8,062 nucleotides of DNA. Origin: Persephonella sp. (GTDB taxonomy: Bacteria; Aquificota; Aquificia; Aquificales; Hydrogenothermaceae). The position numbers and the translations under genes were made by a program. The stretch is from positions 1 to 8,062 of the forward strand of contig JALTAS010000199.1 of NCBI GenBank assembly GCA_027058925.1, read 5' to 3'. A model generated the notes under the pieces. That model was not told the DNA's origin and did not search any database. It was given only the letters and a program-made list of their open reading frames with translations. Below are positions 1 through 5,283 of the stretch, piece by piece; positions within the stretch are counted from its first letter, which is position 1, and each line of letters starts with the position of its first letter.

Positions 1-1
1 G

Positions 2-508
2 GTCTGTGTTGATCTTGACAACAGTAAAGATAGATCAAGAATAAAAAAGGAAGGTTTTGGGGATTTTGATTACATCCTCTGTTTAGATGTTATTGAGCAT
101 TTAAAGAATGTAAACGATGTTTTATTTTTTCTATTTGATTTATTAAAAGAAGATGGGAAGTTAATAGTAAGTGTTCCAAACATCAATCATATTGATATTG
201 TGTATAACTTGATTTTTGGAAGGTTTAATTATTCATTGGTCGGCATATTAGACAACACCCATCTAAGATTCTTTACTGAAAAATCCTTTGTAGAATGGAT
301 TGAAAATATAGCTGCAGATCTCCCTTATTTTATTAAAGTAGATTTAGTCGGTAAAACTTACAGTAACTATTTGTACGAAGGGAATATCTCTTATTCAGAA
401 AAGTTAAAGGTGATTAAATTGATAAATAAACTGTATAAAATTGCCGGAACTGAGGAAGATATGTTTACAGTTCAAAATATATTTATGTTGAGAAAGATTG
501 AAAGATGA
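2..508 (+). CDS. Class I SAM-dependent methyltransferase, C-terminal part (5' end outside window)
   Basis: The frame is open from the first bases of the window to a TGA at 506-508, giving 168 residues of a protein whose start lies upstream. The GTG at 200 is an internal Val codon, because homology-like sequence continues before it. Visible methyltransferase landmarks are an acidic strand end (VDLDN, residues 3-7 of the fragment), the segment FDYILCLDVIEHL, and LLKEDGKLIVSVPN followed by the DNTHLRFFT stretch typical of Methyltransf_11/23-like enzymes that sit among glycan genes. The glycine-rich SAM motif I must lie upstream of the window. The stop overlaps the next start as ATGA, so the two genes are probably translationally coupled. 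Proximity to a glycosyltransferase and flagellin suggests methylation of a sugar or glycan, possibly on flagellin; the substrate is inference. A role in surface polysaccharide synthesis is the alternative. Confidence 0.85.
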   Translation, partial: VCVDLDNSKDRSRIKKEGFGDFDYILCLDVIEHLKNVNDVLFFLFDLLKEDGKLIVSVPNINHIDIVYNLIFGRFNYSLVGILDNTHLRFFTEKSFVEWIENIAADLPYFIKVDLVGKTYSNYLYEGNISYSEKLKVIKLINKLYKIAGTEEDMFTVQNIFMLRKIER

Positions 509-2025
509 AAATCTCAGCCTGCATCATAGCAAAAAATGAAGAGGAAAACCTTCCAAGACTTTTAGAAAGTATAAAGGGAAAGTTTGATGAGATCATTCTT
601 GTAGATACAGGATCAACAGACAGGACTGTTGAGATAGCAAAAAGTTACGGATGCAAGGTTTACCACAGAAAATGGAAAGGGTTTGCAGACGCAAGAAATT
701 ACGCTGTTTCAAAGGCAAAAGGGGAATGGATATGGCATTTTGATGCTGACTTTGAGCTTGAGGAACAGGAATGGAGAAAGGCTCTTTTTTATCTGAAACA
801 TCTACCACAAACAATAGATGCTGTTGCAATTTTGATAAAAAATATCTCCTCCGGAATGGAAGATGCAGGGATCTCATCAAACACTTTTATACACAGAAAT
901 AAGCCCAACATAAAATGGGTGGGAAAAGTTCATGAAACTGTTAATGTTTCTGAAAGTGCAGGAATTCCTGTTTTTGTCAAACATTATGGATACCAGAGTT
1001 ACGAAAACCTGAAAAACAAAGCAAACCGTAATCTGAAACTTTTAGAACAGGAGTTAAAAGAGATAGACAAAAGCTCAAAAGAATACTTCATAAAACTTTT
1101 TTATCTGGTTCAGTCTTATTCTATTCTGGCGATACAAAAACCTGAATACTGGAAGAAAGTGATAAAATATGCTGAAGAATTTATATCAAACTCTGCAGAA
1201 AAGATAAAATTCTTTTCCTCATATATATATGTTTATCTGGTAAGAGCCCTTATTTCTGAAAAAAGATTCAGTGATGCGAAAGAAAGAATTAAAGAGGCAA
1301 AAAGGCAGTTTCCAGATCATCCAGATATCATTTTTTTAGAAGGAGAACTTTACACAGAAATAAAAGATTATGACAGGGCTGTAGATTCCTTCTTAAAATT
1401 TATAACCCTTATTGACAAACATATAGACAACCCATTTGCTATAACAAAAGGATCTGCCTTTGTATCAGACAGACTTTCAAACATTATGTACTACATTGAG
1501 AACCAGATCCCCCAGATAATAAACAAATCATCAAAGTATAGCCTTGAAAAACTGATAAATATATGGAAAGAAAAAAGAGGAGAATATCTTAGTATCCTTA
1601 TTTTGAATGTTGCAATAAGCCAAAACAAAGAGATAAACAGATTTGTGAAAAAAGTTGTGAATCTTTATAACAAACCAAGAGTGTTATCCCAGGCTGTAGT
1701 TTATGCCGATCGTATGAATGATAAAAAGCTTAAAGAAAAACTGCTAAAAAGGCTTGAGAAAATTGATCCTCAAAATCCTGCTTTTATGTATTTTGAAGGC
1801 GAGGAAGCTTTTAGAAATAAGAATTTTGAAAAGGCATTAAAGATGTATTCCGGTTATCTAAACAAAACCAGTAATATTAATATCATTCCAAAAATTAGAA
1901 AATGCTTGATAAACCTTGGCTTTACAGAGGAAGCAAAAAGGTTAGATGAAAAAATTAATAACTTATCTAAAAAATTAAAAAACGCCTCCGATAATAGAAC
2001 TCAACAAAAACAAAATCGGAGGTAA
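505..2025 (+). CDS. Family 2 glycosyltransferase with C-terminal helical/TPR-like region; candidate flagellin glycosyltransferase
   Basis: This 506-residue protein begins with a GT-A fold domain: SACIIAKNEEENL (residues 4-16), the nucleotide-sugar loop DTGSTDRT (34-41), the DxD-type metal site DAD (80-82) and WVGKVHE (138-144), as in SunS-like GT2 enzymes. A helical part follows, with TPR-like pairs around 236-300 (FSDAKERIKEAKRQFP, YDRAVDSFLKFI) and 424-485 (NPAFMYFEGEEAFRNKNFEKALKMY). No signal peptide or membrane segment is visible, so it should be cytoplasmic. The ATG at 505 overlaps the upstream TGA and has only a weak ribosome site, which fits coupled translation. GT2-TPR proteins next to flagellin genes are often flagellin-modifying, so O-glycosylation of flagellin is a reasonable inference, not shown here. 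The last dozen residues are polar and low in complexity (DNRTQQKQNRR) and coincide with the flagellin promoter and ribosome site, so they may be shaped by DNA function rather than protein function. Confidence 0.9.
   Translation: MKISACIIAKNEEENLPRLLESIKGKFDEIILVDTGSTDRTVEIAKSYGCKVYHRKWKGFADARNYAVSKAKGEWIWHFDADFELEEQEWRKALFYLKHLPQTIDAVAILIKNISSGMEDAGISSNTFIHRNKPNIKWVGKVHETVNVSESAGIPVFVKHYGYQSYENLKNKANRNLKLLEQELKEIDKSSKEYFIKLFYLVQSYSILAIQKPEYWKKVIKYAEEFISNSAEKIKFFSSYIYVYLVRALISEKRFSDAKERIKEAKRQFPDHPDIIFLEGELYTEIKDYDRAVDSFLKFITLIDKHIDNPFAITKGSAFVSDRLSNIMYYIENQIPQIINKSSKYSLEKLINIWKEKRGEYLSILILNVAISQNKEINRFVKKVVNLYNKPRVLSQAVVYADRMNDKKLKEKLLKRLEKIDPQNPAFMYFEGEEAFRNKNFEKALKMYSGYLNKTSNINIIPKIRKCLINLGFTEEAKRLDEKINNLSKKLKNASDNRTQQKQNRR
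1968..1994 (+). promoter_or_regulatory. Sigma-28 (FliA) promoter of the flagellin gene
   Basis: TAAA at 1968-1971, a 15-base spacer, then TCCGATAA at 1987-1994. This matches the TAAA-N15-GCCGATAA sigma-28 consensus except for the first base of the -10 box. It lies inside the end of the glycosyltransferase gene. Transcription would be expected to start near 2000, leaving a leader of about 30 bases before the flagellin ATG. The same promoter type recurs before flgL and flgK, which supports the call. Confidence 0.85.
1985..2022 (+). promoter_or_regulatory. Putative hairpin sequestering the flagellin Shine-Dalgarno in readthrough mRNA
   Basis: CCTCCGAT (1985-1992) and ATCGGAGG (2015-2022) are perfect 8-base inverted complements separated by a 22-base, A-rich loop. 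The 3' arm holds the flagellin ribosome site GGAGG (2018-2022), 9 bases before the ATG at 2032. The 5' arm overlaps the sigma-28 -10 box. Only RNA started upstream of about 1985 contains both arms; RNA from the sigma-28 promoter would lack the 5' arm. The pairing is read from the sequence; the regulatory effect is inferred. Confidence 0.55.
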
Positions 2026-2031
2026 TCAGTC

Positions 2032-2892
2032 ATGGCACTGAGAATTAACTACAACTTTCAGGCAGACTTTACCCATGCCAATCTTCTAAAAACAGAATAC
2101 AACATGAATAAATCTTTAGAAAGATTGGCAACAGGGTACAGGATCAATAGAGCTGCTGATGATGCTGCAGGGCTTTACATTGCAGACCAGCTCAAAACAT
2201 ACGCAATCTCACTTGATCAGGGAACAAGAAATGCTGCAGATGGCGTAAGTATCGCACAGATAGCTCAGGGATCACTTTCAGAAATCTACAACATTCTGAA
2301 TGACATCAAATCTAAAACCATTCAGGCTGCTAACGACTCTAACGATGCTACAACAAGACAGCAGATACAGCAAGATATTAACAACCTTGTTGATGCGATA
2401 AGCAAAATATTCCAGGATACTGAGTTTAACGGTGTTAACCTTTTCTCTTCTGGAACGGCTGTAGGTTTCACAATCCATTATGGCGGTAGAGTTGACCAGG
2501 AGCTTCGTATCACAGGAGCAACAGCGGGAGCAACAGCAGGAGCAGATTCTACAACAGCTTCAACAGTTCTTATCGGGTCAACAACCTATACAATTGATGT
2601 CACAACTCAGACAAACGCTAATAACTCTATCTCTGTTGTTGACAGTCTAATTCAGGCTGTTGATAACCTTGCTGCACAGTTTGGTTCTTACCAGATTGAG
2701 CTTGAAAAGATAATAAGCAACAACAACACACAAAGGGTTAACACATCCGAGGCAGAATCAAGGATTAGAAATGTTGATTTTGCTAAAGAGATGTCAGAGT
2801 TCACAAGAAATCAAATACTTATGCAGTCTGGTACAGCAATGCTTGCACAGGCAAATCAGCTTCCACAGCTTGTCCTCCAGCTTCTCAGATAG
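2032..2892 (+). CDS. fliC: Flagellin, filament subunit with a short central domain
   Basis: This 286-residue protein is the structural unit of the flagellar filament, exported through the flagellar type III system. The N-terminal D0/D1 region (about 1-140) carries NKSLERLATGYRINRAADDAAGLYIADQL and the QAAND...DTEFNGVNLF segment; the C-terminal D1/D0 region (about 200-286) carries ESRIRNVDFAKEMSEFTRNQIL, MLAQANQLPQ and the end LLR. That tail closely resembles Aquifex flagellin. The variable part is only about 60 residues (142-199), Thr/Ser-rich and including a GATAGATAGA repeat; Aquifex flagellin, as I recall it, is about 500 residues, so the surface domain here is strongly reduced. There is no Cys. 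The ATG at 2032 has GGAGG 9 bases upstream, overlapping the last codons of the glycosyltransferase gene. Expression is expected from the sigma-28 promoter at 1968-1994. The Ser/Thr-rich middle is a plausible glycosylation target. Confidence 0.97.
   Translation: MALRINYNFQADFTHANLLKTEYNMNKSLERLATGYRINRAADDAAGLYIADQLKTYAISLDQGTRNAADGVSIAQIAQGSLSEIYNILNDIKSKTIQAANDSNDATTRQQIQQDINNLVDAISKIFQDTEFNGVNLFSSGTAVGFTIHYGGRVDQELRITGATAGATAGADSTTASTVLIGSTTYTIDVTTQTNANNSISVVDSLIQAVDNLAAQFGSYQIELEKIISNNNTQRVNTSEAESRIRNVDFAKEMSEFTRNQILMQSGTAMLAQANQLPQLVLQLLR
2515..2550 (+). repeat. 12-bp tandem repeat in the flagellin variable region
   Basis: GGAGCAACAGCG (2515-2526) is followed by GGAGCAACAGCA (2527-2538) and a degenerate third unit that begins GGAGCA (2539-2550). 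The unit is a multiple of three and codes for GATA, GATA, GAD, so gain or loss of units would lengthen or shorten the exposed loop without breaking the reading frame. Confidence 0.8.
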
Positions 2893-2899
2893 TATGGTG

Positions 2900-2912
2900 G
2901 GGGGATTCCCCC
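2900..2912 (+). other. Small GC-only hairpin after the flagellin stop
   Basis: GGGGG (2900-2904), ATT loop, CCCCC (2908-2912), 7 bases after the flagellin TAG. It stands out in AT-rich DNA. It abuts the larger hairpin at 2913-2955 and could protect the flagellin mRNA 3' end or add to attenuation. No run of T follows. Confidence 0.5.
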
Positions 2913-2955
2913 TCCCTTTACAGATTCTCTGATTGCCAGAGGATCAGTGAAGGGA
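2913..2955 (+). terminator. Long hairpin between flagellin and flaG; likely partial terminator or mRNA stabiliser
   Basis: The arms 2913-2931 and 2937-2955 pair over 19 positions around a 5-base ATTGC loop, with one A-A mismatch (2922/2946) and two G-U pairs (2919/2949, 2926/2942). It begins 20 bases after the flagellin stop. The sequence after it (TAAATTAAATAG) is AT-rich but has no T-tract, so it is not a textbook intrinsic terminator. No promoter is visible before flaG, so readthrough past this structure probably feeds flaG-fliD-fliS. Partial termination or 3'-end protection of flagellin mRNA are both possible. Confidence 0.6.
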
Positions 2956-2983
2956 TAAATTAAATAGAAAGTGGGGAATAGCC

Positions 2984-3358
2984 ATGGATATTAAAAATGT
3001 GAATAATCTGCTTGATAGATCCTTAGTAGAAGGTCAGACTTTAGATTCTTCTAAAACGCAGGGTGTAAAGCAGCCTTCACAGAATATTCAGGATCAGCAG
3101 TCTCAGGAGCTTAAAAAATCTTTAGAAAAGTTAGACAAAAAACAGCTTGAGGATCTGTTCAGAGAAATAAAAGAGAAGTTTGATTATATGAATAAATATC
3201 TAAAAATTGAGATTGATAAAGATCTTCAAGAGCCTGTTATAAAGATACTTGACAAAAAGACTAACAAAGTAGTCAGGCAGATTCCTCCTGAATACATCCT
3301 TGAGCTTGCAAAACGGATAGACGAACTTGTTGGTCTCCTTGTCAAAAAGGAGGTTTAA
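2984..3358 (+). CDS. flaG: FlaG family flagellar protein
   Basis: This 124-residue protein has a polar, Gln/Lys/Ser-rich N-terminal half (1-60), probably flexible or coiled, and a conserved FlaG domain at about 65-124: FDYMNKYLKIEIDKDLQEPVIKILD, then VVRQIPPEYILELAKRIDELVGLLV. FlaG proteins sit between flagellin and fliD in many polar-flagellate genomes and affect filament length or motility; their mechanism is poorly known. GTGGGGA (2971-2977) is a G-rich ribosome site 6 bases before the ATG. The gene follows the intergenic hairpins with no promoter of its own in view, and its stop lies one base before the fliD start, so it should be cotranscribed with fliD-fliS. Confidence 0.92.
   Translation: MDIKNVNNLLDRSLVEGQTLDSSKTQGVKQPSQNIQDQQSQELKKSLEKLDKKQLEDLFREIKEKFDYMNKYLKIEIDKDLQEPVIKILDKKTNKVVRQIPPEYILELAKRIDELVGLLVKKEV
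3348..3353 (+). promoter_or_regulatory. Ribosome binding site that fixes the fliD start at GTG 3360
   Basis: AGGAGG lies inside the last codons of flaG, 6 bases before GTG 3360-3362. The alternative TTG at 3327 lies 32 bases inside flaG, has no comparable ribosome site, and would add 11 residues (MLVSLSKRRFK) unlike a FliD N-terminus. Confidence 0.85.
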
Positions 3359-3359
3359 G

Positions 3360-4676
3360 GTGGCTGGAGAGATTTACCTGAGCAATCTTGTTGGTAATTT
3401 TGACTACCAGCAGATGCTTGACAGCATCAGAACATTGAAGAGCCAACAGCTTTATCTTCTTCAGTCTAAAGAAGGAAGTATAAAGGATAAAAAATCAGCC
3501 ATATCAGATTATGGTTCTCTGCTTAAGGATTTCAAATCAGCTTTTGATTCTGTAACCAGTGTAGGAGAACTGGATAAAAAGAAGGTCTCTGTTTCAGATG
3601 ATACGGTACTTGATGTTATTATTAATGATCCACGAAAATTAGCACCAACAACAATTGATATACAGGTAAATCAGCTTGCAAAAAATGATGTATGGATAAC
3701 AAACGGCGGTGTTGCCGATAAAGATACTCCTATATCTTCACTTACAGCTGGGACATTAACCATTAATTATCAAAGCAGCAGCATAGATGTTTCTTACGAC
3801 TCAACAGATTCCCTTCAGGACATAGTGAACAGGATAAACACAACAGCTGCAGATTCAGGTCTTAATATAAACGCTTCAATCTTTTATGACGGTTCTCAGT
3901 ACAGGCTTTTAATTCAGGGAATGGATACAGGAAGTGCAAACACAGTTTCTATATCAGATACAGGAAACCTTTCATCAACACTTGGAAATTTTTATAATGC
4001 CCAGCCTGCACAGAACGCCCAGATTAGCGTTTATGGTAATACTGTTGAGAGCTCAACAAACAGTTTTAACAATGTTATAGACGGATTAACCATCAATGTG
4101 AAATCTGTCTCAACAACGCCTGTAAACATAAACATTCAGGAAGATTATGATCCTTTCATAAATGATCTTAAAAGCATGATAGATAAATACAACGAGATTG
4201 TAGATTTTATAAAAAACAACACAGGAGAAAACGGGGTTCTCTCAGATGAGAGAACAACCCTTCAGTCAATAAGATCAGGTATTTTTAAAAGATTAGATCC
4301 ACTTTTCCAGCTTGGGATACTCAGCGTTGATAAAGACACAGGGCATATATCTATTAATGAAACAGATCTAAAAAATCAGCTTCTGACAGACAAAGCATCA
4401 GTTGAAACAAAAATCAATGATCTGAAAACACAGCTTAACGATTACCTTGTTTATGTAACAGGAATTGACGGCCCTGTTAAACTGAAAGAAAAAAGTTACG
4501 ATAAGCAGATACAGAACATAGAAGATATGATACAGCTACAAAGTAAAAGAATTGATGAGGAGATAGAAACTTTAAAAAGGCAGTTTGTTGCCCTTCAACA
4601 GCTTATGGCACAGATGGAGGATATCAGACAGAGAATCGCAGCAACATTTGGTAATGTAAGTTTACTAAACCAGTAG
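3360..4676 (+). CDS. fliD: Flagellar filament cap protein FliD (hook-associated protein 2)
   Basis: The 438-residue protein starts with GTG at 3360, one base after the flaG stop. FliD forms the cap at the filament tip and guides folding of exported flagellin. The N-terminal domain (about 5-110) begins MAGEIYLSNLVGNFDYQQMLDSI and includes TTIDIQVNQLAKNDVW. The central part (120-215) is Ser/Thr-rich and probably forms the exposed cap domains. The C-terminal domain (about 222-438) has NTVESSTNSFNNVIDGLTINVKSV, DLKSMIDKYNEIVDFIKNNT, QLGILSVDKDTGHISINE and a long final coiled coil ending QLMAQMEDIRQRIAATFGNVSLLNQ, as is usual in FliD. The size is in the family's usual range. The fliS ribosome site overlaps its stop codon, which ties the two genes closely together in one operon. 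A perfect -10-like GCCGATAA inside the gene has no -35 partner. Confidence 0.96.
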   Translation: MAGEIYLSNLVGNFDYQQMLDSIRTLKSQQLYLLQSKEGSIKDKKSAISDYGSLLKDFKSAFDSVTSVGELDKKKVSVSDDTVLDVIINDPRKLAPTTIDIQVNQLAKNDVWITNGGVADKDTPISSLTAGTLTINYQSSSIDVSYDSTDSLQDIVNRINTTAADSGLNINASIFYDGSQYRLLIQGMDTGSANTVSISDTGNLSSTLGNFYNAQPAQNAQISVYGNTVESSTNSFNNVIDGLTINVKSVSTTPVNINIQEDYDPFINDLKSMIDKYNEIVDFIKNNTGENGVLSDERTTLQSIRSGIFKRLDPLFQLGILSVDKDTGHISINETDLKNQLLTDKASVETKINDLKTQLNDYLVYVTGIDGPVKLKEKSYDKQIQNIEDMIQLQSKRIDEEIETLKRQFVALQQLMAQMEDIRQRIAATFGNVSLLNQ

Positions 4677-4686
4677 GAGAGGAAAA

Positions 4687-5055
4687 ATGACAAACCCTTA
4701 TGATGTTTATCTAAAGACAGATATTGAGACAGCATCTCCTATAAAACAGGTTGTTATGCTTTATGACAAAGCTATCGTTTGTCTAAAGGATGCCATTAAC
4801 AACATACAGGAAGGGGATATAAAATCAAAAATAAATAACATTAATAGGGCGACAGAGATAATTCTTGCCCTTAACTCATCTCTTGATATGGAGCAGGGAA
4901 AGGAAATAGCAAAAAATCTGAGAGATCTTTATGAGTTCTCTTACTTAAAGATACTGGAAGCCCATGCAAAAAATGACATTAAACTGCTTGAAGACATAAT
5001 ACAGATATTAGACACACTCAGATCAGCCTGGGAGGAACTGTTATCAAAGAGCTGA
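4687..5055 (+). CDS. fliS: Flagellin export chaperone FliS
   Basis: FliS is a small cytoplasmic four-helix protein that binds the flagellin C-terminus, preventing early polymerisation and delivering it to the export gate. The 122 residues have the usual length and the family's N-terminal pattern: NPYDVYLKTDIETASPIKQVVMLYDKAI (3-30), then helices with ATEIILALNSSLDMEQG and LRDLYEFSYLKILEAHAKND. AGGAGAGG (4675-4682) precedes the ATG by 4 bases and overlaps the fliD TAG. Its client flagellin is encoded in the same cluster. The 3' end overlaps the start of the fliT-like gene, with TGA at 5053-5055. Confidence 0.96.
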   Translation: MTNPYDVYLKTDIETASPIKQVVMLYDKAIVCLKDAINNIQEGDIKSKINNINRATEIILALNSSLDMEQGKEIAKNLRDLYEFSYLKILEAHAKNDIKLLEDIIQILDTLRSAWEELLSKS

Positions 5056-5282
5056 AAAGGAAGCTTGATGAGATAATCTTACTTCTTGATAGTGGGGATT
5101 TCGAATCTGCCTCACAAGTTATGAGACAGATACAGAATCTTGATTTCTCAAAATTTTCTAAAGAAGAAATAGAATACCTGATAAGAAGTATTTCAAATCT
5201 GGAAAACAAGGTAAAAACAAAACAGGGAGAGATACTCAAGGCGATATCCAAAAAAAATGATATGAAGAAATACAGATACTGA
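5052..5282 (+). CDS. Small helical protein in the fliT position; probable FliT-like export chaperone with a non-standard start codon
   Basis: An open frame follows fliS directly and ends at TGA 5280-5282. Read from CTG 5052 it gives 76 residues that look wholly helical: KRKLDEIILLLDSG, FESASQVMRQIQNL, then a long charged helix from KEEIEYLIRSISNLENKV to the end MKKYRY. Position (fliD-fliS-this), size and helical pattern suggest FliT, the FliD chaperone, though it is shorter than enterobacterial FliT and I see no decisive motif. No ATG, GTG or TTG exists in frame between the upstream stop (4989) and an ATG at 5121 that would delete the first helix. CTG 5052 overlaps the fliS stop as CTGA, echoing the ATGA overlap at 505-508; ATC 5043, 7 bases after a GGAGG (5031-5035), is the other option. 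It ends one base before the converging flgL. Confidence 0.62.
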   Translation: MKRKLDEIILLLDSGDFESASQVMRQIQNLDFSKFSKEEIEYLIRSISNLENKVKTKQGEILKAISKKNDMKKYRY

Positions 5283-5283
5283 A

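Noticed and set aside
200..508. Separate 102-residue gene starting at GTG 200
   Set aside because: The same frame is open to the window edge and codes for methyltransferase motifs upstream, so this is an internal Val codon.
593..880. 95-residue minus-strand frame within the glycosyltransferase gene
   Set aside because: It lies antisense to clear GT2 motifs and has no protein-family features of its own.
2278..2478. 66-residue minus-strand frame within flagellin
   Set aside because: Antisense to conserved flagellin D1 coding; no ribosome site or recognisable content.
2951..2958. AGGGATAA before flaG as a possible sigma-28 -10 box
   Set aside because: Two mismatches from GCCGATAA, no TAAA at the right distance, and it forms part of the hairpin arm.
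3327..3359. Earlier TTG start for fliD
   Set aside because: It overlaps flaG by 32 bases and lacks a good ribosome site, whereas GTG 3360 has AGGAGG 6 bases upstream and gives a normal N-terminus.
3714..3721. Perfect sigma-28 -10 sequence GCCGATAA inside fliD on the plus strand
   Set aside because: No TAAA lies 14-16 bases upstream, and it is followed only by the rest of the fliD coding sequence; likely chance.
4968..4974. A-AAA-AAT slippery-like heptamer in fliS that could fuse it to the fliT-like frame
   Set aside because: A -1 shift here meets a TGA at 4974-4976 at once, so no fusion product is possible.
5018..5251. 77-residue minus-strand frame opposite the fliT-like gene
   Set aside because: The plus-strand frame fits the operon and has a better helical, charged protein pattern; the minus frame is Ser/Leu/Phe-rich, as antisense frames usually are.
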